DNA from: Trichostrongylus colubriformis
Lineage: Eukaryota; Nematoda; Chromadorea; Rhabditida; Trichostrongylidae
Length of the DNA: 64,000 bases
Assembly (NCBI GenBank): GCA_963978905.1
Contig: OZ022259.1
Span: 21,922,068 to 21,986,067, forward strand
Reading direction: 5' to 3'
In this document: piece after piece, positions 1-13,060 of the stretch
Position numbering within the stretch: position 1 is the stretch's first letter
Layout of the letters: each line of letters starts with the position of its first letter
Translations under genes and position numbers: made by a program
The notes under the pieces: generated by a model
What the model was told of the DNA's origin: nothing
The model's database searches: none
What the model saw: the letters and a program-made list of their open reading frames with translations, nothing else

Positions 1-3000
1 AAACCAGAGGAGCCTACGCGAGCTGCCTTTCGTTCGAAGCCAATGAACTTTGGAAATTCGGTGAACTAGACAATGGGACAACATTTCATGTGGATAATTC
101 AGCTTAAAAGCTCTGCACTCCTTCAGAAGGGCCATTATCGTAAAAACTTGCGCAATTTCCTTCTCGCCATAGTTTTTCAACCGTAATTTTCTGGAATCAA
201 TCGTATTCTATACCTTGGTTGAGCTAGAATCAGTCAAGTGAATGAATAGCTGTAGTTGATGGTTGCTATGGAGGTGACTACAAACAAAGGCCATAACTAA
301 AATAGGAGAAATCGCTACAAAAACCAACAATTACGAGGGGGATTGAAAATTCCAGTGAGTCTTCCAATTAGTGCATTTCAGAAACATCATTGACGTCTAA
401 TAAGAGGTAGGTGGGAGGAAGAAGAGAAAGAGAGGGGAGACTAAAATAAAAAAAATAAAAGAACGTGGAAGGTATGACAAGCTTACTTGGGTTATTTACA
501 ATAACGATTGCTTGAGTCATTAGCCTGAACCCTCCCTCCCCCCCCCCCTAATCCATCAAAATCAATGGAGGTGTCCAACACAGTCATTAAGTATCGACTG
601 TATGACATTTAGAAGGGAAACACGCCATTGTATATCCAGATAAAATATCTTCTGAAAAATTTCAGCTTATTGCACTACGAAAATTTGGAAACGAGGTAAA
701 CACGATGTATACACGGCGGTAAGTGGTCTTTAGTCCTCAGAAATAATTGCAAACTGTTTTTCCGCATAGCCAATGGTCGCTAGCTACTAAAATAAAAAAA
801 ATGATGAAGTTTTTGGCGTTATTCTGTGGGATGCGCAGTGCATTCTAGTTCCATTCAGAATCGTAGTGGCAGGTGATTGCAATTTGGCCCATTCAAAGAC
901 TTATGGAACGAGTGTGGTACCATCTCAACCACCCTGGGGCTAGTTGGAAGGCTCAGTTGGCCTGGGAGGTGATATAAGATTCGGTTCCTGCACCATAAGA
1001 GTATTGTGCGGGTCCTTTCACTACACCTTCTCCACTTCTACACTCACGTGCTACCACGAATCTGGATGGAATTAGAAATGCGTGGCGCATCCCAGAGAAA
1101 GATCGACTATCGCGGCTTTGTTGCGATTGAGGAAAAGATCTCCAGATATTGAACAATTTATGCGTTTTGCTTTACTCATGCACTTGCATGTGCGCAGAGT
1201 AGCGGATAAAAGCGGTGCATCGCGTGCGTGATGATTCATCGCATCCATCCAAAGCTTTCAAGGCCTATCCGGCAAGATAACAGAGTTGAGATGGATCGAG
1301 TAGCCCAAATAAAGACTTTTCAGAACACGAACTGGGTACGGGGCACGGAGTCGAAGCGTGTGGGGGAAATGCTCAAAGAGGTCTACGATCTTGAATGGGA
1401 GTGGGTGCATGACGCATACCGGAGAGCTGGTAGTCAACCCAACCTGAAAGATCCATTTATGGGGAAGAGAAAGCCGACTTATTCATTTATTCATTCATTT
1501 GAAGGCACACCCAATGTTTGCGCAAAACAAAATCACAAATGAACTTCTTGAACTTCTGATAAACACTTCCGAGTCAGGAATCGGAGTAAAACACAGCAAT
1601 TAAGCAACTTGAGATATGTAAGGAAGGGAAACATAAAACAACAGTAAAAGACGAATAGTGCCAGGCAATATTTGAAGAAAATTTGAGAAATCCCAAAGCA
1701 GTGTGGGCAGTAGCCATGTTCTTGAAAGCGGGTAATGACATACATAGGATGTCCTGCCTAAGTAATTTATTGAAATTCAAGAGCACACTATTTGGGGAGC
1801 TATTAAAGCCGAGTTGAGTTTTGGTTACCGATGACTTGATCTTGGAATTGCTCCGCCTCATTTGGACTTCACAAGTGTGACGAATTCATCTAATAGTCCA
1901 ACTTTCCACGAAAGGGCAAAAATTCGGAGTGATTCAACTATGCGAAATAGGTGATAAATCAAGTGACCACACGGGAACGAGGAAAGGTTGCTGTTGCCTC
2001 CACTCGACCGTCGTTGCCACGCCCATAAGAACAAAGACGGATCGCGTGCGACAGCCGGCTCTCGGAAGACTCATAGCGCCCGGATCCAGCTTGAGAGGCA
2101 TGGGAAAGGCTCACAATGGGCTTGAGATCGGAAGAGATCGAAGACTTTGCAACTGCAGACTTGCAACTTTGCTACTACCGGGTGCAAATTTTTATGATGT
2201 TGGTGGGCCCGCACATACTAGAAAGGGGCTTTTGTTTGCAGTGCTGAAAACGAAATGAAGAGTATTACGTACACGTGAATCGTATGGAAGTTGCATGACT
2301 GTTACACCAATGACTCATACAGCACAGTCAAATACGCAGCTGGTCGGGAAGTTTTTAAAACGTGACATGACGTTCTGTTCTGCCTTTCAACCAAGCTAGT
2401 TCTCAGCGCGATGACAGGACTTGTACTGCAGGGACCAATTTCTTTGCTATCCAAGATTTTCCCATGGTTAGCCGATACCATAGCTACCTGCCGCGAGAGG
2501 CATGACACGTCACATTTGCAGCCAGATCCTTGGACGTGGAATCAACAGCTACACCGACAGATCCATTACCCATGGGTCGACAGGACATATCAACCCTTGT
2601 AGGTGAATATGACAGGTAGACAATCCTACTGAACTTAACCTATAACTTTAGGTTTGGCAGTGGTCTCCTGAGTGTGGTTGATTGAGGTGAGCTCAATGAA
2701 CTGTGAGCGGTGCAAGAATGTGGCTATGTGGCTGTGTGGGCCAATTTTACAACTCAGACCTTCATGCCTACTTAACCACTTCGGTTGTACCTACCCAGAG
2801 TGGATACGCTGTTAGGTAAACCCTTGGTTGAAGGAAGTGATAGGTGTAATTCGGGATGAATATGGAAAGACCATCACATATGAAGGTGGACGTGCTCTGT
2901 AGTGCGAAAGTGGAGGAACGGAATGAAATGGTCAAAAACCGGAGAAATAAAACCCCTGCCGCCGTTCTTTTTCAAAAGAGGCGGGCTGGCATAAAACAAG

Positions 3001-5712
3001 TGGAAGCTGATGAAGAAGACGGCTTTGATAGAGCCCAGGGGTACTCCTTCTCATCGGAAAGCTCTCCACATGTATTTCTTAGACCCCTAGCTTTCATTTG
3101 CGTGCCTCTTTTAATGAGTCACGTTACCCACATTACCCTATCACTGTTTTGAAGGGTAAACGTCAAAATCTTACGCCTATTAGGCGATTGAGAATTGTTT
3201 GCTCTATTAAGTGTTGGTATTGGATTCATTGTGCTAGAACATATGTTTTCGTTTGTCTATCGCATTTCTCTCGGAGTGAAGCAGGCAAAAAGCCGTCGCA
3301 ACTCGTCATGAAGTTCAACGACACATTTTGCTGTAAAACGCGTACTAAAAGAATAGGGAATTCACTTAATTGAAGGTGCCACTAAAATAAATACTCAAGC
3401 TTCGAGGCAAACCGTCCTATCTTTTGTCCAAGTCTGGCAATACTAGTGAACACGGGACCTGCGATCACATCGATGGAGGTTACTTGAGCGAATTTCACCT
3501 TCATTCAGAATTATGGTGGCAATGGAATGCGACTTGGCTTACGCAACAAATTGTGGTTACAAGTCTACGGTTTTTCTTGTTCTCATCCTCCCAGAGAAAT
3601 CTGATACATAGATAGCCAGTGTGATGTAGGACTTGGTCGGCTAGGACCCATTCAATCTATATAGGTTCTGATCCGCTAGTGAAAATGTTAGTGATGGCGG
3701 CGCCATTTGCCACTACACCACCCACTTCCGACTGTGTAGTTTTCACCTTAGCTCGGATGACGGATCTCTTCCAGCCCCCTATCCTCCAGATTGCAGTATT
3801 TTAATGTCTCCTTGTTCACATGAAAATGATGGAAACTGACAAAAAAAAATAAAAAAAAATCCATGGTTGTTCTTCGTTGTTCTCGAAGAGTTCGCCCTAC
3901 ACGCTACAGGAAACATACCACCACACGCTGGTCCCTATAATCGCATCAGACCGCACCCAAAATGAAAAGTAAATAACGAGATGCTGGAGAAAAATCAGAA
4001 TCTGGAGGAAAAGTACTTTTCTTTCGAAGGGAGAAATGGAAATTCACCGAGAACCGCGACGAAAAACCCATAGTTGTCGCATGTGACGGCGCTAAACAGC
4101 GGCGTCAATATTTGCGCTGAAGGGATTGCGTTTTGTGGAAAGTCGAGCTTTTTGAGGTTTGCTGCGGAACACGTTCGTCTCCTAAGCCACGTTTTTCGGT
4201 GGGTAAGCTCAGGTCTCAAGCACTTAATAAATATTTGAGTCAAGAGTTATTCATCCTTCAAACTCGAGATAGGGAGATTAATGTTAGTTCTTCCTTGAAA
4301 GGGGCCATAGCAAGCCCCTGTAGGGTCGTACCATTTCAAGCTCGTATTCGCAGTTTGCCACTTATCCATTCCAGTTCATGCGCCTGGATTCGAATCATTC
4401 CTTGAGTCAGAAAACCGTAAATGATGTGATAACCTCACAGAGATCGTACGAACGGCAGCATTTGCAGAAGGGGATCGCATTGTGAATCTTCCATAGCAGG
4501 GGGGGGGGTCGTTTCAAATTGTTCATTTCTGGACAATACCTATACAAAATGTCCTATCTATCAAATGAAATTTACCCTTGCTCACTACAGCAACAATTGC
4601 AAATTCGATTGAAATCGAAATAAATGACCAACAATTTGGGAAATGAGACCCTCATCTCTTCGAACGGCTTTGGACGCGGACGTGTTTTAGCGCACACATC
4701 ATCAATGCGGTATCGATCTGTGCCACATCGATCGGAAACGTTAGTTGATAGCTAATTGTCTGTCCATCCGTACTCACTTACAGCGTTGGTCACTCAGATC
4801 TGTGATGTGTGGTGGTCGCACGCTACCACCACACCCTCTCATGAATAGGTTAGCCCAAGCGGCTTTCACAAACAGTCTTTGGGCTGGACTTCTTCAGCGC
4901 ATCCTTCATGATAAGACATCAGGCTCCTCTGCTCGAAATTCTAGCCTTCATTTGCAGTGATCTAGTTCTAACTCGAACATTCAAACCATCAATCCGATGC
5001 CATAAAGATTTATTGGTGGATAAGAGTTAGCTAGCTTCTAGTGAGCGCAATAGAAAGTAATAATATCTGCGTATGTTTATCTGGAGCACTCGAAATGAAT
5101 TTGTTTTGATAGCGTGACCAACGCTGCGAGTGATGACCAGCTGAGTGGATAATTAGCTATCAACTAATGTGGTCCGAACGATGTTGTGTTAGCCAATCCG
5201 CTGGAAACACGAGTATCAAGAGCAGAGAACCAGCAGCATACGGTTGTTCTAGAGAACTTACATGGGGATCAAGAATATGACAGAAAACAAAAGAAATATA
5301 AACGTCACTGGGATAAGCCATGTTTTCGAGTTCAACGCCAGGAAAGTTCCTCTTTTGATCGTAGCAATAATTTCTGTTGATTTCACACGAGCTCTTGCAT
5401 TATTTTTACATTCTCCCTCTCCATTTTAATTTTCTCCCAAAAAATCGAATTTTCAGTTTTTAGAAGCTAATCCTATCATTTACATGGCAACGCCTCAAAG
5501 GTCCTTCTTATTTCTCCCCAATAATTACTATCTTGCATTATTTTTGCATTTTTCGTTATCATTTTGGTCTTTTCCACTAATTTTTAAATTTAAATTTTTA
5601 ATTTACTCTGCTTGATCTGCAAACATTGATACATATTGAAGAAGTAAACAGTGAAGAACTAAGGGAAAATTTTGATCTGGAAGAAAAAATTCAATAAATT
5701 AAGTAAAGAAAT
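1..5712. other. Gene-poor left flank, no recognised gene
   Basis: I see no convincing gene, RNA or element here. The only simple-sequence features are a C11 tract at about 538-548 and an A-rich run at about 3840-3861. Open frames such as 1228-1542 (104 codons) lack a recognisable domain, splice context or paralogue in the window, so they are not called. Confidence 0.6.
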
Positions 5713-5715
5713 TAA

Positions 5716-7026
5716 CAAGGAAGGCCCATGAGGTCATGGTGAGCTTTTTCAAAACGGTTTTTTGCATTTTATAGGGTCACATACATGAAGCAAAAAACCG
5801 GTCTCAAATTCGGCTAAACGGTTTTGGGGGGGTCAAAAAATGAGTGACAAAAGTTACTTGGAAAGAAGCAATTTTGACCAGTTTGTTGCAGTGCTTTCCA
5901 GCTGTGACCTTCAAAATATGGATATCAGAAGACTCCCTTCGGACCTACGCTAAAACCAATGCGAACTGAATCCAAAATGTGGAGTCACCTTTGGTAACCA
6001 GTAAATGAGGCGTAGCAAACTCATAGCGGATGCTCAGGTCCTGACTTCCGCAGTGGTTGGATGGCCGAATGGATGAGGGGACGGACTGGCATTGGCACGG
6101 TGGAGGGGCGGTTTGTGGTTCGAGTCCCGTTGCCCTTTTCGCTTTTGCATTTTCTTGATTTTCTTTGTCCAGCACTAAACTATTTGCGCACATGCAAAAT
6201 GACTGCAATTTTCGTTACTGGTGTACTAAAGTGACCTCATTTGCAAGCTTCCAGTGGTTGAAGTGTTTCGACTCTTCGGCGCCCGTAGCACGTGTGCCAG
6301 GCGTTTTCCTGCGAAACTAGTGTGATATCCGTGCTCAGGGGACCCAATTAGCCTTAGATACAAAATATTGTCCAAATTGAGATTTTGACCCAAATTCGAG
6401 ACAGTGACATGGACATGAACACATAGTCACTGCTCTACTTGTACTAACGAACAAATAGCAGCATTGCTTAAATTTAATGGAGCATGTGTAGAATCAACGA
6501 AATCCGAGTGAACTGCACCTAGCAACACCATGCGATGGCAAAAGATAGCAAATATTTCTTTATATCGGCTACCGACCTCCTTCCGTTTAGTGCTCTTTAC
6601 TATGGCAGTAGTAGTACTAGTGGTCGCCCAATTTTTCGAGTTTAGGTCCAAATCACGATTAGGCTGAAAACTCGTTACTTAGGGTAGTTCGATCCCCTGA
6701 GCATGAATATCACACGCACTTTGCGGGAGGTCCAAACCAATCATTCCCTCAGTACGCAAAAATACTGGAGATAGCGGTTCCCTGGCAGAATAAAAATTGA
6801 TTCTACACATATCTTGCACGTATGGTTTTACATGAGCACAAAAGGATGAAAATCAGAAAAATGCAAAAATTTGTCCTCAGTGGGGATCGAACCATCAACT
6901 ATTTTCTGGGCCCCCCAAAACCATTTAGCCAAATTTAAGACCGGTTTTTTGCTTCGTGTTTGTGACCCTATAAAATGCAAAAAACCGTTTTGAAAAAGCT
7001 CACCATGACCTCATGGGCCTTCCGTG
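5716..7026. mobile_element. Inverted-repeat DNA element, TAA target duplication, copy 1
   Basis: The ends are long inverted repeats of roughly 120 bp: 5716-5840 reads CAAGGAAGGCCCATGAGGTC onward, and 6905-7026 is its reverse complement. A TAA trinucleotide flanks both sides (5713-5715 and 7027-7029), which fits a 3-bp target duplication as in PIF/Harbinger-type elements. No transposase frame is present, so it is non-autonomous. A tRNA-Ser-like Pol III sequence lies inside. A second copy is at 30008-32676. Superfamily assignment is inferred from the target duplication only. Confidence 0.7.
6050..6139 (+). other. tRNA-Ser-like sequence with Pol III A and B boxes
   Basis: TGGCCGAATGG at 6062-6072 matches the Pol III A-box consensus and GGTTCGAGTCC at 6117-6127 matches the B box exactly. 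TTTT at about 6136-6139 could terminate Pol III. The spacing suits a class II (long variable arm) tRNA, and the A box resembles tRNA-Ser. I cannot fold a clean acceptor stem, and the sequence sits inside a repeated element, so it is more likely a SINE-like or captured pseudo-tRNA than a working gene. Confidence 0.5.
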
Positions 7027-7867
7027 TAAGAGGGACCCGTCGGTGTGGTGGTTCCAACTATAGCCTTGTTTATGTTTTGACGACCATCAAATAGGAAATA
7101 GCTAAGGGCTCTCATGATAATTCCTGTAATGTTTTAGAAGCCTTGGAAAAAATCGCATTCCGAACGCCCAATGCATTCATTTCCTAGCAGACATAGCAGA
7201 ACAGCACCCAGCATCAAAATGGTCACCGATAGGCAGAAAAATCTTTGATAAACCTATATGACGCAATCAATTCTTACACGAAACATATTACCAAACAAAA
7301 TAAAAAATAGGAACTTCAAGCGATCGCAGCTCTGGACACGCCGCACCCTCGATTTCCACTCAAAAATAGAATACGGTCTTCCAACATGCATATTGTCTTT
7401 TACGCTACTCCTTCACTTTCCATTCCTCCCGCTTACAATTTCCCAGACTAAAATGTGTTTTTGACTAATATTTACATTCGCATACTGTAAATAATCCGCA
7501 TACTCCATCTGGAGAAGGTATTTTTACACGAGCTTAATATTGTCACAATGGATATTATCCTGGTTTCTTCTCTCGAATATCAAGTTCGCGATTCTCAACG
7601 AATAAACAATATACGTGTGTTGAAAGCATGTGTTAAACACTACTAAAGACACAGGTCAAGGTCGTTAATGATGGAAGTTTCAATCCACATCTTGTGACGT
7701 GATCCAGGGCTCCACTAGGAAGAAAAAGCAATCGATAAGCCTCAGGACCTTCAGAGCTCGCCACTGAATAGGAAGGAAAAGTGAAGAAAAGATGGCAGGA
7801 AAAGATAAGCGATGACGAGGGCGAAAAAATGAAAGCGTAGTATATTAAAAGAAAATCATTGAAAAGA
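7027..7867. other. Intergenic, nothing recognised
   Basis: AT-rich sequence between two transposons. Open frames are short and unconserved within the window. I see no gene, repeat or regulatory site that I can support. Confidence 0.5.
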
Positions 7868-7869
7868 TA

Positions 7870-8768
7870 TTAGGTTGATTCATAATAAATCGGACAAATG
7901 GTAGTGATGATTTCTAGGGATCATAACTCAGTAACGAATTAACGAAAATGGACGCGCGCGGTACCGTTGGAATGAGTATGGAAAGCTCTTCAAAGTACCG
8001 CAAAATAATCACTCCAAAGTAAATTCATTCCGCCACAATGCCGCACGATTTCAAGCGGTCCAGAGACCACATCCGCAACGTCATACTATTTATATCGCTA
8101 TCTGGCCAGGAACCCGCGGATATCGGCAGACGTCTGATAGAAGTTCACAAGGAGCATACCCCCGGCAGAAGTACACTGTAGCTGTAGCATTCGAAGTTCG
8201 CGTCAGGCGACTATTCCATCGAAGACGAAAACCGCGGTTGGTGGAGCGTACACGGCGTAGAGTGCTGGGAGCTGCTCGATGAAGGTACCACAGTATCCGC
8301 CGACGTCTACGTTCGTCAATTACGAGAATTGAAGGCCAATGTCCAAAGTTCGCTACGGCGGCGGTCACATGTCTACTTCCAGCACGACAACGTGTCTACT
8401 TCCACAGACCGCACCTCGCAAGATCGACCAAGGCCGAGCTGCTGTCGTACAGTTGGACCGTACTTCTATACCCACCGTACTCCCCAGACCTGGCCCCTTC
8501 AGATTTCCACCTTTTCTCCCACAGCCAACGCCACCTGGACGGCCAAGACTTCAAAACTCGCGACGAGGTCAAGGCGGCACTCGGCAACTTCTTCGAGCTC
8601 CAGCTTCCGGCCTTCTGGAGCAAGGGCATCCATGATCTGCCTATACCGTGGCAGAAGGTCATCGATAAAGATGGAGTATATTTCAAGTGAATCCCTGTTG
8701 TCGTAAAAAAGTTGTACGACAATGATTAAAATTGGTCAATTTGTCCGATTTATTATGAATCAACCTAA
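7870..8768 (+). mobile_element. Internally deleted mariner-like element, copy 1
   Basis: The element is 899 bp with perfect 30-bp terminal inverted repeats beginning TTAGGTTGATTCATAATAAA, flanked by TA at 7868-7869 and 8769-8770. It carries the two ends of a mariner transposase gene joined across a deletion. A second copy of almost the same structure lies inverted at 59850-60734. It cannot encode transposase, so any mobility would need a source in trans. Confidence 0.88.
8038..8690 (+). pseudogene. Mariner transposase remnant (N-terminal HTH joined to C-terminal half)
   Basis: From ATG at 8038 the frame starts MPHDFKRSRDHIRNVIL, a typical mariner DNA-binding start, followed by SKFASGDYSIEDENRG. 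It has in-frame stops near 8180. It then passes to the catalytic half: QHDN marks the second catalytic aspartate and, after a frameshift, YSPDLAPSDFHLF carries the third. The end reads WQKVIDKDGVYFK before TGA at 8690. The region with the first catalytic aspartate (usual VDEKW-type motif) is absent. At about 217 codons it is far below the 340-350 residues normal for the family. It is dead by deletion, stops and frameshift. Confidence 0.85.
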
Positions 8769-8770
8769 TA

Positions 8771-10033
8771 GAAGCAGGAGCTGATGGAAACAGAGGAGAA
8801 ATAAGGCGCACCTACAAAAAATATTGAAAGAGAAAAGAAAGAGCTCAGGAATTGAGGAATTCATAGGGGTAGGTTGAGAGAAAGAAGTTGGTAAAGTTAA
8901 CAGAGATTGGAAAAATTTTAATCTCAAGCAAAAAGAAGATAGTATGCGAAAATGGCATGAAATCGAAGGGTGTGGTAAGAATAGAAGAGCAAAAAAAACA
9001 ATATCGTTATATGTATTTGCCTCGAAGCCGCAACCAAGATGGTAATCCACTTTGCTTGGCTAATGTTTCGACCTTGTTGCCTGTGTCAGAGCCTGGGAAG
9101 CCAAACATGAACCCCTTCCCCACCCCTCCCTTAGCCATCACTTGAAATTTCCAAAACAAATCCACACATACCATAAAAATTTGGATAGGAGTCGAAGATC
9201 ACAACTAGAGCTGGACACACCTGTAAGCACAATCGGTCCTTAAGACCACTGCTAATCTGACGATGAGTCAAAGGGTGGCTTCGGATGACCCGACCCAGCT
9301 ACATGAACTGATGTCGTTTTTCAGCCCAGACAAGCTGAGAAAAGGAGCAAGCACGTTTGTTATCGTCGTGTACTCATCATTTCTATTTGTTTTAGGGTTT
9401 TGGCACGAATCCAAAATGCCTCCAAAGTTTTGAGTGGTGGATTCTGGAGTTCGTGTGGAACAGAATCCTCTCAATTAGTTCTGTAATTGCTCGAAAGGTT
9501 GTTGTAAGCAGATATCTATAGCAGTGAAAACGACACAGATGCTATTGTGTATGGCATTGGGGATTGAGTGGATGATGAGTGGACGGTCACACCACCCCGC
9601 CAACACCAGCACCCACTTGTAACCATTAGCAAATATTCCCGTGCGATTCACACCCCACTCAGCTCTTCAGTCCACGAAATGGAACCGATCGACCACGATC
9701 TCGACCGACACACATTAACAAACAAACATCGGAAACAAAAGCGCAAAAGCTCCAAAGCATTTGGTGGGTGGAGGATCCGCTGTTATACATATGTACGAAA
9801 AAAACGTCTCAGTTCAAATAAATAGTGGTATATGAGGGAATAATTGGACGCACTCAAGAAAGTCATTATATAAGCATAGTTATAACAATATTAACAGAAT
9901 CAAGACAAGGATGGGGAATATGATGAGTTTAAAGGCTACGTGAATGAAAATAATAAGCAAAATAATAACAGTTCCTTGACGTTTACAATTTTTATAGCTG
10001 CTTATTTTCGTTACAGTCTGCTACGCAAACGTT
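8771..10033. other. Intergenic, nothing recognised
   Basis: No gene or element is supported. The longest frame (9568-9825, 85 codons) is low in complexity and has no paralogue in the window. Unit A of the large tandem duplication begins at the end of this stretch. Confidence 0.45.
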
Positions 10034-10358
10034 CTTGCACTTATGCTGAGTTATTGGCGAAAACCTCGCCTCCAGACGGGACTTGAACTCGTACCCATGC
10101 CTTTCAGGTATATGTGCTAGGCCACTACACTACCGAGACCCCTTTCATCTTAACTCAGCTTTTTGATGGTATATTTATCAACCATTGATTTTTAATGGTA
10201 TATCTTCCATACTTTATGGTAATAGACTATTGAGAAGCTCACTTAAGGTGAACGGGGTCTCGATAGTGTAGTGGATTAGACATGTTGCTGGCGAGTATGG
10301 AGTGTGAAACCAAGTCCGATCCGAGGCCAGTGTTGTTGATAACTCATCACCCTGCAAG
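10034..10358. repeat. Foldback element with head-to-head tRNA-like arms, copy 1
   Basis: The left arm (10034-10140) is tRNA-like on the minus strand, with an A box reading TAGTGTAGTGG and a degenerate B box. The right arm (10250-10358) is tRNA-like on the plus strand. Outer ends are inverted (CTTGCA...TGCAAG). The spacer contains a TTTTTGATGGTATATTTAT motif shared with the copy at 28942-29230. It may be a SINE-like foldback or a MITE that absorbed a tRNA. No target duplication was resolved. Confidence 0.65.
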
Positions 10359-12520
10359 AAAATGATGGTAATAGAAAGGTATAATCATGAAAAATAAAAA
10401 GCGGGAAAAATGAATCAACAGCAATCATTTGATCTACATCTGCCTGAAGTGGACACTTTACAAACCATACAGAGGAAAGAAAGCCTAATTCTACGCATAC
10501 TTTATCCCGTGGATAGTTGTAAGGTGAGCATATCTAGCATAACTGCTTCGCCCTTCATCCGCCGAGTAAGCAACCGGTTTGAGTGAGTACTCAAAAATGG
10601 AAACATCCCTAGTACCGTGTACGACAGCCAGAGAAGTATAAGCAGAGAAATCCGGAAGTCAATACGGCAGATGTGGAATAGAAAAGTAGGGGGGCTCGGC
10701 AGTGTAACAGCAGTGAAAGCACGAATTGAAAAAGCGAAGACCCTGAGAAATGGGAAACAAGAAAATCCCTCCTATTAGGAGCCCTTCTGCGTCACTAGCC
10801 GGGGTAAACTGCAAACAAGCGAGAGGCCAAATCAGCCGGCCGCGAACGTGTTCCCGCCCTCGTCGGCATCTCGCCCGGCTGTAGGGCTGCAGGACGAACG
10901 CCGTGCCGAGGGATCGTGAGAAGACCCCAAGCTGCCCTTTTTCCAATGCGGATTTCGCTACACATCACCTCTTCTGAAGTGGAAGGTTTGTTTCCAGAAA
11001 ACATGCATTCCCAATCTCACTTTCTCCTTAACCCCCGCGAGTTTTTAAACTAGCAACATAGTGCAAGCTACACTCTTCGTGTTTAAATTTACTGCTCTAT
11101 TAACGTAATTTTGAACTTTTTAAAATTCACTTATAAATCGAGGCAAGTCCAAAAGACTCCCAGGTCGTAACCAGCAGCAGTTAAAAGCCTGGATATCCGT
11201 CGTGCGGTTGTTAATCCCATGAAAGCGGTCCAAGCCATTTTGTAATCTTTTCGAATTGTACAAGTCGCACTTGGAATGATCGAATAACTGACCTAAGCTT
11301 CGAGTGTTTCGCTCAAATTGTTACTTCTATTTGCGCTGCACTTGAAGCGTTCATCGCAAAGATTCACCGATAGGGTCGTATTCCGAACATATCTGAAAGG
11401 GTAGTATCTGCAGAGGTCAGCGATAAGCACTAAACTCTAAACTTTCAATAAGCAATGAAAATCGAAGAGCAATCCACAGCCAATCCGTGTGAGGGGATGT
11501 GAAACAAATATCTTTCCGCTTCAGGGAATAATATATAGTAATAAAACATATTGTAATAATACAATCCGGCAACAGTGACTAGTATTGTTGAGGTAAAAAA
11601 AGGGGTGGGGAGGGGTCGTATTTGATCCACGCACGGGAGAGGGGTCTTAATAGAGCGGCTATACTCCTAGACCTGGCAGTGCTCTGTCGATTCAGATTCA
11701 GTCGAGCACTTTGGACATGTTTCGTTGAAAGGTTCAGAGAACTTCTGTGAAGTCTCTGTCGAACCATCACTATTCTCCCTTCCTGAAAGTCAGTAAAATG
11801 TGATACGCAGACATTGCTTTGTACCATATGCTACAGATTTTACGTGCAGAATAACGACCTTGAAATGATCACATTTAATGTAATACAACAAGTTGCGATC
11901 GAGTGTGTGATGTCTGCGGGATGGTAATTCGTTAGATCAATCGGATTCGATTTATTCTAAAGTGCGCGACTTACTACTACTGCGCCACCTCCATCATTCT
12001 CTTAGTTAGGCTCAGGCTGACTCAACTCTCCCTTTCATGCAGATCAGCGACCTCTCAAAAAAAGAGTTTTTTTTCGTTACACGTTTTTCTGCAAAATCCC
12101 AATTGCTGCCTGCGTCATCGGTTAAGCCTATTTGGTCAAAACTTTTCGAGGCAATATGTAGCTACTACACCGAGAACCAGAGAATGAACACGAAAGTCTC
12201 AAAAGGTCAACATGATGGCTCTGCTGTTGTGTAGGCTTCCGTCCCACACACACCTTTGATGTGCCGTTCCTGTATCGCCGTGAAGCTGTCCAGTTTTATG
12301 AACGATGTGCTGATGCGGCTTTCTATTTGCTTTTGATCACCAAACAAACTTTCTCGCGGATTTTCTATCTACGAAAATGAGACGGTACCACATTGCAAAC
12401 ACGACCGCTTCAACTGGATCTTTTCGGCATGTACCCCAAAAAGCAGGCTAGACGAGACGATACAAGCGCTAGCTTGAACATGTGTGCATAGGCTGTAAGC
12501 AAATTTTATTTATTTATTCA
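10359..12520. other. Duplicated non-coding backbone of unit A
   Basis: This stretch aligns by eye with 29235-30004 and then 32680-34185 of unit B. Short frames here differ by frameshifts between copies, so I call no gene. It contains a G-run followed by TCGTATTTGATCC near 11605-11630 that recurs at about 33224-33245. Confidence 0.5.
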
Positions 12521-12521
12521 G

Positions 12522-12826
12522 ATACATCCAAAGGGCGTCAAGGGAATGCAGTTAGGCATTGAGCTGAACTTCGAGAAAAATGGGAGAATCTCTGCCCAAC
12601 AAAACAAAATTCAGAAACTCCTAGGCTGGTATGTTGGAGCGATTGTGAGAGAGATTTCTGCAAAAAGTCTTATCTCTCCACTAGGTGATATACAAAGCCC
12701 CTCACAACAATTCTCCCATTGGAGCTCAGAAAATTAAAGGCACCGGAAGGAGTAAGAAGAAAGTATGAACTGGAAACGGGTGCTCTTTGGAAACGAATCT
12801 TCCACTTCATTAGAGATGATGTGTAG
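12522..12826 (+). pseudogene. Unrecognised exon-like open frame, unit A copy
   Basis: Behind a TTATTCAG acceptor-like site the frame reads IHPKGVKGMQLGIELNFEKN and continues through a WYVGAIVREIS segment to LISPLG. After an indel relative to the unit B copy, it resumes in another frame as LKAPEGVRRKYELETGAL and ends RIFHFIRDDV with TAG at 12826. The peptide is strongly conserved with 34188-34475, mostly by substitution, which suggests an originally coding exon. I do not recognise the family. The A copy is frameshifted in the middle, so it is treated as a pseudogene exon. Confidence 0.4.
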
Positions 12827-13060
12827 CGAAACTCGCACTGAAAAAAAAACACGTCTCGGGGCAGGGTCAAGCCTCCGTTGAGGACTCCTCAACAGGGGGG
12901 TCGTATTTGGTCCGCTAGGAGGGGGTCGTAATTGTTGAGGTAGGCAGTGATCAGCAGAATTTCTCAGGCTCAGGGTCTAAAGTGTAAGGGGAGAAGTGAT
13001 TAAATTGACTAATTGGGTTCGAACCCAAAACTAGTTTGACTTAATCATCATGGAAACCTC

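Noticed and set aside
1228..1542. 104-codon frame considered as a gene
   Set aside because: No domain, splice context or paralogue; the end is a low-complexity ATTCATTC run.
6050..6139. Functional tRNA-Ser gene
   Set aside because: The Pol III boxes are good, but no proper acceptor stem could be drawn and the sequence is part of a repeated transposon, so it is reported only as tRNA-like.
8329..8722. Overlapping frames of about 100-125 codons on both strands
   Set aside because: They are out-of-frame shadows of the GC-rich mariner transposase remnant.
10060..10140. Functional tRNA gene on the minus strand
   Set aside because: The B box is degenerate, the anticodon arm varies among copies, and the unit recurs inside foldback elements.
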